This document shows positions 25,300 to 37,932 of a stretch of DNA of 64,000 bases, piece after piece. The number at the start of each line of letters is the position of its first letter. Position 1 is the first letter of the stretch. Position numbers and translations under genes: made by a program. The stretch spans positions 16,817,644-16,881,643 of the forward strand of contig CM041547.1 in NCBI GenBank assembly GCA_023238725.1, given 5' to 3'. The notes beneath the pieces were generated by a model. That model did not search any database. It was not told the origin of the DNA and was given only the letters and a program-made list of their open reading frames with translations. This DNA is from Scortum barcoo. Lineage: Eukaryota; Chordata; Actinopteri; Centrarchiformes; Terapontidae.

Positions 25300-27572
25300 T
25301 TAAATGTCATGCAGCTTTGTACCTGTAATGTTGTTCATGTCAGCTTGTACATTTGATCTGAATGAGAGGGTCGCTTCCCTGCGCCTTCGGGTTGGGGATA
25401 GGTCTCTTGCTGTTGTTTGTGTCCTACAGGGCCGAACAGCAGTACAGAGTACCCGGCCTTCTTGGAGTCCCTGGGAGGGGTACTTGATAGTGCTCCGACT
25501 AGGGACTTCAACACTCATGTGGGCAACGACAGTGACACCTGGAGGGGCGTGATTGGGAGGAACGGCCTCCCCGATCTGAACCTGAGTGGTGTTCTGTTAT
25601 TGGACTTCTGTGTTAGTTACAGTCACAGTTTGTCCATAACGAACACCATGTTTGAAGCATAAGGGTGTCCATCAGTGCACGTGGCACCAGGACACCCTAG
25701 GCCCTAGGCCTGTGTGGCCCTATGATCGACTTTGTTGTTGTTGTCTGATCTCCGGCCGTATGTCTTAGGACACTCAGGTAAAGAGAGGGGCTGAGCTGTC
25801 AACTAATCACCACCTGGTGGTGAGATGGATCCGCTGGCAGAGAAGAAAGTTGGACAGACCTGGCAGACCCAAATGTATTGTGAGGGTCTGTTGGGAACGC
25901 GTCTGGCCAAGCCATCCGTCCTGGGAGAACTTCTCACAGATTCCGAGGGAATCCCACCGACACGCCTTCCACTGAGGAAGCCGGAGCCTGGGGACTCTGA
26001 AGGTGGACTCGTCCATCACCCAAGCCGAAGTCACTGAGGTAGTTCGCAATTGCAAGCTCCTCTGTGGCAAGGTGCCGGGGGTGGATGAGATCTGCCCAGA
26101 GAGTACCTCAAGTCTCTGGATGTTGTGGGGCTGTCTAGGCTCACACGCCTCTGCAGCACATTGTATGGAGGTCGGGGACAGTACCTCTGGAGTGGCAAAC
26201 TGCAGGGTGGTGGTCCCTCTTTTTAAAAAGGGGGACCGCAGAGTGTGTTCCAACTACAGCTACAGGGGGATCACACTTCTCAGCCTCCCTGGGAAGGTCA
26301 CCGCCAGGGTACTGGAGAGGAGAATTCGGCCGATAGTCGAACCTCAGGATTCAGGAGGAACAATGCGGTTTTTGTCCCGGTTGTGGAACACTGGACCAGC
26401 TCTATACCCTCCACAGGGTGCTTGAGGGTTTATGGGAGTTTGCCCAACCAGTCCACATGTGCTTTGTGGATCTGGAGAAGGCATTCGATCATGTCCCTCA
26501 TGGTATTCTGTGGGGAGGTTCTCCACAAGTATGTATGGTCTGGGGCCCTTTGCTCAGGGCTGTTCGGTTTCTGTACATCTGACCGGAGCAGGAGCTTGGT
26601 TCATGCATTGCCGGCAGTAAGTCAGACCTGTTCCCAGTGAATGTTAGACTCCGGTAGAGCTGCCCTTTGTCACTGGTCCTTTTTATAATCTTTATGAGCA
26701 GAATTTCTGGGCGTAGAGGGTCCAGTTTGGGAACCACAGGATTTCATCTCTGCTTTTTGCAGATGATGTTGTCCTGCTGACTTCATCAAACCAGGACCTT
26801 CCAGCATGTACTAAGGGCAGTTTGCAGCTGAGTGTGAAGCAGCTGGGATGAGAATCAGCACCTCCAAATCAGATGCCATGGTTCTCACCTGGAAAGGGGT
26901 GGTGTGCCCTCTCCGGGTGGGTGGAGAGGTCCTGCCTCAAGTGGAGGAGTTCAAGTATCTCGGGGTCTTGTTCATGAGTGAGGGAAAGATGGAGCGTGAG
27001 AATTGACAGGCGGATTGGTGCAGCCTCCGCAGAGTTATGCGGTCGGTGTACCGGACTGTTGTGGAGTGAAGAAGGAGCTGAGCCGAAAGGTGAGCGAAGC
27101 TCTCGATTTACTGACATTGTCTGTCTACGCTCCCACTCTCACCTATGGTCATGAACTTTGGGTAATGACCAAAAGGACAAGATTGTGGCGAGAAATGAGT
27201 TTCCTCTGCAGGGGTGGCTCGGCGCACCCTTAGAGAGTGAGAAGCTCAGTCACTTGGGAGGAGCTTTCGGAGTAGAGCCGCTGCTCCTTTGCATCGAGAG
27301 GAGTCAGCTAAGGTGGCTCGGGCATCTGTTTGGGATGCCCCCTGGACGCCTTCGCTATGGAGACCCAGGACACGCTGGAGAGACTATGTCTTTCTCGGCT
27401 GGCCTGGGAACGCATCGCCTCGGAGTCCCCCCGGAGGAGCTGGAGGAAGTGTCTGGGGTGAGTGAAGTCTGGCAGTTGCAAGTGCTGGGGATCTCCGGAA
27501 AGCGGATGGATGGATGGATGGAACTGCTGACCCAGTCCCCTTACGGATAAGCGAATTATATAATGGATGGAT
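25300..27572 (+). mobile_element. Degenerate, 5'-truncated non-LTR retrotransposon (LINE)
   Basis: Reading across frame breaks, the order is as in an APE-type LINE. First comes the C-terminal half of an endonuclease ([15 protein letters not shown] at about 25502-25550, GVLLLDFC, then MIDF near 25720). A reverse transcriptase follows: GDRRVCSNYSYRGITLLSLP near 26233, an EKAFDHVP box near 26476, and an intact FADD active-site box at 26756-26767. The C-terminal region is near 27238-27450 (SQLRWLGHLFGMPPGRL, WERIASESP-type). At least several frameshifts and stops separate these blocks, so it is dead. The 3' end carries GATAAGCG and (GATG)n tail repeats (27503-27522, 27563-27571). I place it among RTE/L2/CR1-like fish LINEs but cannot resolve the clade. 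Confidence 0.85.
27503..27523. repeat. (GATG)n run at the LINE 3' end
   Basis: Four to five ATGG units directly after the last coding remnant, typical of the microsatellite-like 3' tails of some fish LINEs. Similar shorter runs occur at 27563-27571 and 27668-27684. Confidence 0.85.
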
Positions 27573-27576
27573 CTGG

Positions 27577-27930
27577 AACATGAATTATATAATATTCCAT
27601 TAATAATAGCCTTGTGTTCACCTGCGTTTTTCACCTAGCCTGTTTCTGTGTTCATAAAGCCTGAAGAAGATGGATGGATGGATTGGAACAGATGAAGAAG
27701 CAGAGAGGACGACAGGTGCAGAGCTATGAATTATATAATATTCCATTCCTATAGAATAATAGAAATAATAGTGTCCTGTATTGTTCTCTCAGAAAGATGA
27801 AACAGAATTCATGTTCATGCAGCCTTGTGTTCATTGTTTTCATGAAGATCTAAGAGGAAACGACAGCCATGCATAGAGCTGCCATTCCTATAGGAACGTA
27901 TTGCTCTCAGAAAGATGAAACAGCAAAGCC
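27577..27930. repeat. Irregular tandem repeat (about 145-150 bp unit, ~2.5 copies)
   Basis: TGAATTATATAATATTCCAT occurs at about 27590 and 27726. CCTTGTGTTCA occurs near 27610 and 27823. CTCTCAGAAAGATGAAACAG occurs near 27787 and 27903. Their order is kept, so the region is a decayed tandem duplication starting right after the LINE tail. The third copy is truncated. Confidence 0.7.
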
Positions 27931-30749
27931 ATTACATCTAAGAAAGGCCCATATCTCCATGGTGATGAGCTAATTTTTCAATATCTGTGTGATATCTAAG
28001 GCAAACTGTAATATGATAGCAGAGTTTATGGCATCAATAACTGATTAAGTCACATTAGAAACTATGATAATTACATTTGTTCAAATTCATATTTTCCATT
28101 TTCATTACTTTTTAAAATCTCTGTATACATTTTATTTCCAATCCTATGGACAAGCTGAGACATACCTGCACATAACACAAACAAAAGCCATGTATAAGTT
28201 TAGTGACCATAATGAATATAAATATAGTAATAGGGCTTTAATTAAAAATCTAAATACTTCTCTCCCTTATTTCATCTGAGTGGATGTGAAGCATTTGTGC
28301 GAGCCTAATAAGCTCACAGCACAGACTGGCAGGGTAAGGTCATCTGTATGTCACAGCAACAGATGTTGATCTCCCCCACCTCCAGTTTCACTCCTAACAT
28401 TTCATATTATGCTCAGGCTGATTTCATTTGCATGCACTGCTCGCCCCGTTTAATACACGTTCATTAGCAGAGATGAAACAGAAAATAAAGGTTAAGGGCT
28501 TGTGCGAATTCAGCAAGCTTCACTGTGAACTACATACAAGGCTAAATATTAATTTTCTTAAAACAGCCTGTGAAATTCAGGACATAATTAAATTCTGTCA
28601 GGCACAGAGTGAAAATTAAGTTTCCAATTAAATTAAACTTAATCATAATAATTAAAATGAATGTTATTGTTTGACCAGTGGTGGAAACCAAAAAGCAGAG
28701 AAAATCTTGTCGTGCAGCTTTGCTTCTTTATCACACAATTAAGCTCCAGAGTGAATCAACATGTAAAATAATATAATCACAAAAAACATGATGTCACCTT
28801 GCTATATTTGTCATGAAGTGGTTTGCATTGAAGTCCACATGGTGATCCAGGTTTGATTTAAGATAGCCCTCTTAGCAACTGTAACCAGGCACAGCAAGCT
28901 TTTGATTTCTCCACATGCCAAAATAACGTTCATTGTGGTAAATAATTTGGTTGGTTCCTTTTTTAAATCACCTTTACAAAAACAAAAAAAAAACAAGAGC
29001 AAAACTGCAAAAGGAAATGATTAAACAGTGTGTTTGTTTGCTCTACTTACAGTGACCAGATGTATGAAGTGATAAGTTTGGTAATGTTATGATCTATAAA
29101 ATAAAAAAACATGTCATATACTTTGACCATGTTAAATGTTGCACTGTAATAAGCTGTGATGCAGGCCAAAAGATAAAACTGGATAATAACTAACTAACTT
29201 TGTAAACCAGGTTCTCTTTGTTGCCGTGTCTTACTCCTCATTCTTCCTTTCCCCCTCTTTGCTTTTTCCCTTCACTGTTCTATACCCGGTTCACTCTTCT
29301 AACATTCATTTTTCCTTTTCACTCTCTTCTCCTTCCTCTCCGATGATACACTGTTAGAGCACTTTGGTTAACAGTCCCATTGCTTGCTTCATTTTTTTAT
29401 TTTGTCCTCAAAAACATTGTTTGGAATAATACGTTGGCAGGCTCTGTAATGCTATCTTTATCTTTCCTCCTTATCACCTTCACTCTTCTTCCTCTCCACT
29501 CTACCTGGTTTGAAAAGACATTGGTTATAATCTGAATTCACTAGAATTCACTTTCACACTTCCAAGCTTCTGGCTGGCCAAGTTTTCTCTATATCTTGCA
29601 TGACCCTCTGTTGGCAGTCTTGTTTTTAATGCACGGTTGAAAATGTTTTCCTTGTTTTGTCTTTACCTGTAGTGAAACCTGGCTTTCCAGTTTAAGGATA
29701 ATACCCGGAAACTTGGAAGGCAGCAACACCACTGACAAACTTTACCTCATAAAACCTCACAACAGTCTGAAGTGAACCCATACTAAACTAGCAATACTGG
29801 TTAGCAGTGTGGAAAATGTGTGAAACTTTAAAATGTACAACTGGGTCAAGTAAAAAAAAACAAAAAAAGAGCAACTACTCTGACTTTATGTTCCAAGAAT
29901 CCAGAAGGGAAAAGAATCTATGCTGTCTGTGAATATAATTGCACATTTTCACCTCGGAGTCACTCTGATATGATAATCTGAAAAAAAAACTTCAATTATG
30001 AGAATGCAGTTATATTTGCCACCCTCCGGGCATCCATCTCTAACACTCAATAACAGCATAATAATGTCCAATCATTTGAGGAGGCACAGCAGTGCTCTGC
30101 TAAACAATAATAACATTTATGTAAAAAGATAACAGCGCTCAAGGTATCAGTGAAGTGCAGAGAAACATCTGTCTTTTTTTTTAGAAGTTTAATATGGAAA
30201 CTCCTCGATAGGTAACACCTTTCACCAAGGAAACTAAAAACCAGGCGCTTAATCATCGAGCCCCCAGACAAAAACCAGCAAACCACCATTCAAATTAAAA
30301 AGGTGCCTGCTGCAGACATCGATGCTTTGGACAACAACTGAAAGCACGCCTAACCTCACAATAATGATCAGAGAGGAGCACAAAGGGTCTGCAGTACTCT
30401 TTGAGCATTCATGGGAAGCTCTCTGAGGACTCCATGTTCCTGAACGCAGCACACATAGCAGTCAAGTGTGACTTACCCAGTGGACTTAATTTCACCTAAT
30501 AGGTCAGTTCATTTCCAGGTGTACCTGCAGCTTGGACATGATGACTGGTAACAAGTTTGAATGATTTAGATTTGAGAAAAATAACTTATTCCACATGACT
30601 CGATGACAAAAAAAATTAAAGTTGAACACAATGGTGATATTCGATGATGGCTTTTAGGATTATGTGTGTCTGAATTTATTGAGAGAAATCTTCTTGTTCT
30701 TCTTAGGCAAAACAAACCACTTAAAATCCAAGTACATCACCCACTCACC

Positions 30750-30775
30750 CACACACACACACACACACACACACA
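30750..30775. repeat. (CA)n microsatellite
   Basis: About 13 CA dinucleotides read directly. Confidence 0.95.
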
Positions 30776-33700
30776 TACAAAGTGATACCAAGAAATGCAA
30801 CACTCCAAGATGTAATTTATCTTTCTGCTGATGAGATTCAACACAAAAAGTGTCCAAGCTGTAAATATATCAAAGAGCTGACATTCAGCTCAGAGAGATG
30901 AGCTTAAATATCAAAGGCACAGTGGAAAGTAATGAATGTGTTATTTTCTGTATTTTCTATCTTCCCTGAAGTTAAACATTTCTTTTTCGACTTGCCGCCT
31001 AAACATGTATATTTTTATATATTGTATATTTTTGAATGCCTTCTGACTGAAAAAGGATGAAAAAGGATACTGTACATCATACCTACCTGACATTTCAGTT
31101 AAACCTAAATACCTGCTGCCTCTCACCCAGCCGCCCTTCTCCTTTTCAAGGCCACAGGTTGCATAACAAAGTCCTCGTACACCCAGTCCAAAATGATTTT
31201 TAGCTCTGAGATGGGATGTTCGGAATGAATGTGTGTTTGTATGTGTGTCTTTCATCTCGCTTGGCTTCTCTAATGGCCAGTCAGCGCTGCAGAGCTCTGA
31301 TGCATACAAAGGTTCCTCTTCAATCATCAGGAGCATTGACATACAAAAAAATCTTCCAGTGTTGTTTCGTCACATATCTGTTGACCCAGAAAAGGAAGAT
31401 GAAAGAGTAGACCGGGCTCTCAGTCACAAGACTTCAAGTGTTTCCTAATGCTTAACACGTCGTTTAAGAATATGCTCTGTACACACACACACCTTCATAC
31501 ATCAGAGCCTTTCAACTCTTAACAACTAATGCTTCTCCAAACAGAGAAAACACTTTCTACTGGAGCGAGGTGTAACGAGACCAGTTGCACTGTTTTTCCT
31601 GCACCCGTCGCCGCCACACCTCTCATTATCCAGGACATGATGTTCCAGAGGCAAAGGACAATGTCAGAGGACCTGTGGCCAACCTAAGAAGGGAGGAGGT
31701 TTGAATACACACTCGTGACAGCGACCTGTCACAAAGCCACTGACTGAAAAGGATGGATTAAGAGAAAGGAGAAGAAATTAGCGGGCTGGTGTTAGTGGGC
31801 TGTCTGGTCAGTACGTTTTGTTGACATACATGTAAAGAGGCGTCCGAACTGTCATAATAAGGAGACATAAATAGGAAAGTTCTGAATTTTTTATCACCCA
31901 TTTTCAGCATTTGGCATACACCTCCTCCTGGACGGACGCTGATAAAAGCTGACAAAACAATATCAAGCTGTCTCTCCTGTCACGTGTGCGCTGTGGCGTT
32001 CTGATTTAAGGCCACAGTCTTGAAATAATACAAACCCAATTTGCACCCAGGCTCAGCTTAAACCTGCCAGAGTCGACCGCTGGTAAAGCAGTGGCCTTTC
32101 ATTTTTAAATAACTCACACAGCTGCACTCTCCGCAGTGGGAAAAATCCATCCAAAAATGTGCTGTTAGATCCCTCCATCGTCCGGGCCATTACGCGTGTG
32201 ACATGCTGCTTCTTGTGTGAGACGGATGATGGAGGAGCACTCTGCAGAATCAGACCTCTGTGTTACATCTATGTCAGGGGGCTGTCACCGCAGCCATTCG
32301 CCACCCCCAAAATAATGAGACGGCCAATCAAAGTCCAACTACCCTCCTGCAGCTCATGGAGGAAAGTTTTTGCTTTAGAAATGGACATGTTGGCTATGAG
32401 GTCCACTAAGCAGCCAAAGAAATTACAGTTTCTTGTAAGAACAAAATGTTCACTTCTGCTCTATACATACCAATTTAATGGGATCAATAGCCTACTGAAC
32501 CAACTGACCTTGCCTTTAGTCCATGGACAAACAAAGGGAGGCAATGCTGTGCCTGTTCAGACTTCATCTTACTCTCCACTGGAGTGCAGAGTCCTTAAAT
32601 TACCCACTTAGCTCAGCTGTAAAGATCAAATGAGTGTACAGCATGGTGCACTGTTTCTGGGTCAGCCTCTGTAACAGCTAATAATGTATCTGTATTTATT
32701 TATTCCACCTATAAAGGAGAGAATTTCATACTCATGTGCAACACTCCCATATTAACAATCATTGGGAGCTGTTTGTTTTGTTCTCTGAGTTCCTGCATGC
32801 AGTGCAAACTTTCAAATACCAAATACGGACCTGTGGCCTTTTCACCAGAGTTCATATCGGTAGCACTGAACCGGCAAAGTGTGACAGGATTAAATGTTCT
32901 CCACTCTCACAATGAAACGTGACATGACTGTTTGACTGATGGGTCGGGCTGCTGCTTGAATCAACAGTCTGCTGATTAAACACAAACAAACCACACACAT
33001 ATAAAACACATATAAAATATGCATGGTAGGGTGGAAAAAAATACTTTGATTAATAAATTGAAGAAACAAATAATGCATAAAAAAGAAGAATCAGTCAGTG
33101 ACAATCAATCTACAATGCTCCCTGATCCCACACCTCACTGAACTGTCCAGCAGCTTTGTAAACCCTAGAGAGTGCCTGTTCAACCTGTGGTGAGCAGGCA
33201 GATTGCATTTATTTCTCTGGTACTGCTGCTTGAAAATTTCAAGAACCGCTCATCCAAACAACTTCACACTCAACACTGCACTTCCTTGAATTCTCGGCAG
33301 TACACCTGCCAATTGTGAAGTCAATCGGATTAATAATTGTCTTGTATTAAGCAAAAATATCTGCAACTAGGGTAAGCCAGTTTTGAAACTAGCATAAAAC
33401 TCTAGCCACACTGCAACAAGTCAGCTCTCAAAAACAAGTAAAGGGCAAGAAAATAGTTTAGTTCTTGCTTAAAATAACGAAAATTACCTACCAACTATCC
33501 CAGATATGAAATATGACTGTCTTCATTCTGTACTATAGTTCCTCTATAGGAATGCATGAATATTGTGATGTGTTGTAAGATTGAAAATAAAACTGTAAAT
33601 TCCTTTTGGTCATTATCTGTTTTCCAAGAGATGAAAAGTATAACAATGTTTGAAATAAGAAAATCTAACCTTTACATAGCAGATTTGTACTTTATAATTC

Positions 33701-34873
33701 TGGTTATTTTAGTTTCAGGTTTTACATTACTCAGAACCAGTAATAAAGTCTCACTAAAAGGTTATTATAATATCTTAATAGATCACTGCTAATGGCTTAT
33801 CAAACACTGTAACTTAAGTAAATATCCTCAGGTGACATCTCCCGAGACAGACTGAATAAACATCCCTCCCTTGTTTCATTCTTCTTCTTTAATAACACAC
33901 TAGTGAGCAGTGTACAAAAAACAGACTTTATCAGCAGTGTGCCAGGTTCCCTCCTCTGTGACCAAATGAACCTTGTGCTCCGAGAACAGTTTGTTCCTGA
34001 CAGTACCACAGCCACTCTCCATCTCTGACTAACACCTCGCAGCCACTGAGGATAACCAGAGGCTCAATATGGCAACACAACCCGGGATGCTCCTGGAAAA
34101 ACACCCAGTGTTTTTAATTATACACACAGATCTGTAAATAAAACTGTGGAAGAAGTAACATCATGTTCATGATTTTATTATGAAATGAAATGAGAGAAAT
34201 GTGCCAGAAAAAAGGGTGAGTATTCAAAAACAAGGCTCATAATGACCAATGTTTAGTGGGTGTAATGTTTACCACGTTACCATGCTAATATTTTTAAATA
34301 CCACAAAACATAAGGTACAGCTGAGGCTGACCAAATTGTCATTAGTTTGGCAGGTATTTGTTCAAAAACCAAAGTATTGGACACATTAACATTTTGACCT
34401 GATGATGGCACAACGTGACACATAAAGGGATCATCAAAGTCATTACAGTTCATCATGAGGGGGGAGCACCAATGTCCATCAGCAAAGGTGGTGAGTCTAT
34501 TTTCTGAGACTTCTGAGATTTAGTTTGTCACTAATCAGTATTTTTATATCAGCAATGGTTCAAATGACCACGTGTAATGTGAAAGGGGTCGCTCATAGGA
34601 AAGAATCCACAGATAATTATATCTGCAGTTTCCCCTGCATGTAACTCTTTCACCTCATTGCTTTGGTTTTAAAACTTAAATGTTTTGGTTTGCTCTCACA
34701 GCAGTCATTAAATTAAAAAAAATCTCTCTAAAAACTTGCTTTTCTACGATATACAGTATATCATAGCTGCACAGCACCAAATAGCAGACAGTCAATATTC
34801 TGTTCACAGATTGTTCTGCTAACCCCAAGTGGCCAAACCAAATCAATTATAGTTGCTTTAAAATACTTAAACT

Positions 34874-34908
34874 TAAAATAAAGTGAATTTTATATTCACT
34901 TTATTTTA
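34874..34908. repeat. Perfect 14-bp inverted repeat, 7-nt loop
   Basis: TAAAATAAAGTGAA (34874-34887) is the exact reverse complement of TTCACTTTATTTTA (34895-34908). The arms contain AATAAA on both strands, so it could act as a weak bidirectional polyadenylation-type site. No transcript is known to end here. Confidence 0.75.
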
Positions 34909-37659
34909 CACCCATCGACCCCTTGTATTTTCATTCCTCCATGTTTTTCCCTTTGAAGCTGTTTCGACATTATTCTTGTGCAATGTCCTGACCTGTAAAA
35001 CTTTAGCCATAAGGAAGTACGGGTTTGAAAAATATATAGGCTCCAATGCGGGTGATATCTTGCTCCTGTGTTTAATGAAGTGAAGAACCTGAGAGATGGA
35101 GCTGAATTGCTTTGGGGCTTTGAGCTTTAGTTTTCGGAACAGTTTTGTTTGCAGAGGGGGAGGTGGGGGCAGAGGTCAGAAAGTCAAGAGGTATTATCTG
35201 CGAGTCCCTCGTTGAGAGAAGTGCAGCACATAGCTGTAACATCGGGAGATGGATTTTAATTGTAATTCCAGAAGACATTTATTTTCAAAGAGACTCCGCT
35301 GCATGGCTGCAAAAGAACAAAGTTTGTTTTCTCAGCAGGAAATAAGATTTACACACATCTGTAATAAAATAATGAACACAGGTCCACAGATGGGAATGTA
35401 ATCAGTTTAAATATATACAGTGTTTGCACAAACGTGGTCCGATCTAAACTGTACAAGCCAAGAGAGACTGAGGTGTGGAGATCGAGTTCAAGAACAATCT
35501 TTGAGATAGCGTCAATAAAATGTCATCATTATTCTAAATTACACACTTAGGGTGAATTAGGCCAATGAAACATGCTGACACTGAATGTGCTTTTAATTTG
35601 TCTAATTAGCCAACATACCCCATGTTGTGGAAAAAATATATTTTGTCTGTACTGGAAATAAAGAGAATTAAGAGTGTCTTTTATAGTTTATTGTATTCTT
35701 GCAAGAAGGTGAGCTGTCAGACAAGACAGAGTGTGTGTTCACCTGGATAAGGACACACAAGTGATAACAGAAAAAGCACAGATATTTATAATGGGGTACA
35801 AACAAAGGAAAGGTGGGAAGGGAAGGGAGTGTGAGGTGAGGTCTTGTCAACCCTTTTAGTAGATAGTTTCAGGGTTACATCGTCTTCGTGTGTAAAAGGA
35901 GTCTGGCAGGAAGATAGTCAATCAGAACATTGTAGTTAAGATTTAAAATCAGTCAGAGCCACGCTGTGATAGCGCGTCCTCCGCAAAGTGCGATGACCGC
36001 TATCAGTCAGAGGTCTCTCTTTTAAAGCAGGTCAGAGGTGTCCGTCGGTCTTTTATTACAAGTCAGAGGCCTGTTCACTAAAGGAACTTTAGGTCTGGTC
36101 AGTTTAACATGTGTCAAGAGAAGAGTGAATCACCGTATGAGAGAAGCATAGTAGACTATTATATAATAAGGAAAACATAATAATAAGGGCATATTTCCAT
36201 TACTGGCCATTACCTCTCTCCAGTGTGAACAGCTGGACTCAGTAATGAATGACAGCACTAATAAGGTGCACATTTCTACCCATAAATCCCTCTCAGCTCA
36301 GATAATGGATTCGGTGGTATCATAGCAACAAGTGACAAAGTTTTGGGTCAGAGAGCATGTGAGAGACCTGAGTATGATAATGATAACTGTAATATTGTAT
36401 TATTTCCCTGCTTTGTCTGAGTTGAATGCAAACGATGCTGCTTCCCACACAGTTGACACCTGAAAGCCAGCAGCGCTGCGATGACAATGATACTGAATGG
36501 CCCCTCCTCTATGGTGTCTTGCCCTTTGTGATCGTTTCTCATGAAGCTAATTAAAGCCGGAAAATGCTGGAGAAATGTCCACTAAAAATACATCTGTTTA
36601 AGTTCAAGCCTGCAAGGAACATGTTTGTACATGAGATAAACTGTGAGATATGTCAAATAAGGATGGTTTTCATTTGTATTAATGGGATTTTATGCATTTA
36701 CATCACACTTTAAATCATGCTTCAAAGTGAGTTTCCTCTTGCAGAAAGTGAGAATGATTATATTCAACAAAACAGTCTCTCAGGGATCAAATAATATCTT
36801 AGTTAACGCTAACAGTGAATGATTGGCATTTTGTTCTCTTTCTGGGCAGCTCTGAATTTATGACCTTTTAATGGTGATCACCAAAATGACTGCACTTATT
36901 TGTGAATGCTTTAAGAGGTAATGATTACCTCTTTATTTCATTTAAGTATGACTGGTTAATTTTCACGTAGTAGTAGTTATTTTTATAAGTAATTATTCTA
37001 TTTGTATTGTGCATTTCTAACTGCGCTTGTTTTTTATGCTGTTTTCTGAGTATTTTAACCTGAAAATGCAAAAGTGCCTGTGACTGAAAAAAAATTCCTG
37101 GATTCGACAGCCTCACCAAAACATCTGGACTTACTAATCATCAGCAAACTGATGATGATCCTCAGAACAGTTACTAAATGGACCTTAAACTGAGCTTGTC
37201 AACTGCTGTCTCCAAGACTGAGAACTCAAATTCCCTAATACATACATCACATTTACATCATCAACGTGGAATTGTGAATCCTGTATTTCAAAACATCTTC
37301 AACACTTTTAATTATGAGGACAATTGTGATTTTTAAGATTTGTGTCTTCAGTCCTCTTTTTTTTTTTTTTTTACTGAATTGTCTTCAGTTGAATTCTTTT
37401 GACTTAAACTATGTTATGGTTTTACAAAAATGCACATAACACTATGGGTGTTATGGTGCATACAGCAGCAGCAGATTTTTAAAAGTGCAGAAAAGTGCAC
37501 CTAAATTAATTCAAACACATACTAAAGAGTATAAGTCAACATAAATAACTTTGTACAGACAATCTGCTGTTCTTGAAATCAAAATGCTTCTGTTGTCTGT
37601 TCATTTTTCATCTATATAATTAAAGCCATAACTGTGGCGTCTTTAATTTAGTGTCTGTG

Positions 37660-37753
37660 ATTGGCTGCTGTTAAGTCCAGAGATAGAGGAAGATACTGGC
37701 CTCCCCTGATTGGCTGGGAGCAGAAGGGGGCAGGTACTGTGTCTGAATATAAA
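37660..37753 (+). promoter_or_regulatory. Promoter of the Ras-dva-type GTPase gene: two inverted CCAAT boxes and a TATA box
   Basis: ATTGG (inverted CCAAT) occurs at 37660-37664 and 37709-37713, both within TGATTGGCTG, 49 bp apart. TATAAA follows at 37748-37753. Transcription would start near 37778, leaving a 5' UTR of about 150 bases before the ATG at 37933. This spacing is typical of NF-Y plus TATA promoters of tightly regulated genes; factor binding is inferred. Confidence 0.6.
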
Positions 37754-37932
37754 CACAGAGCGCAGCCAAGCAGGCACACTCGCATGCTGCTGCTATCATC
37801 TTCATCTCCAGCACAGCTCCATCCAGCTCCATCACAGACACCAACACTGTTTTCAGACAAGGATCCACAGGCAGGTTGAGAAGAGAATAAAGAGAAAGGA
37901 CAGAGGCAGAAAAAGAGCAGCAGAGAGTCACC

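Larger units (their letters stand above)
27931..37640. other. Intergenic gene-poor region, no gene recognised
   Basis: About 9.7 kb of AT-rich DNA. I see a (CA)n tract (30750-30775), a perfect 14-bp inverted repeat (34874-34908) and poly-A/T runs, but no exon with a recognisable domain. The longest open frame (32159-32611) shows no motif and looks like chance. Enhancers of the flanking genes could lie here, but this cannot be judged from one sequence. Confidence 0.5.

Noticed and set aside
25807..26253. 148-residue minus-strand open frame
   Set aside because: Antisense of the LINE reverse-transcriptase region; the sense strand carries the recognisable motifs.
32159..32611. 150-residue plus-strand open frame
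   Set aside because: No recognisable motif, no matching neighbouring exons with good splice sites, composition like its surroundings. Left as unproven.
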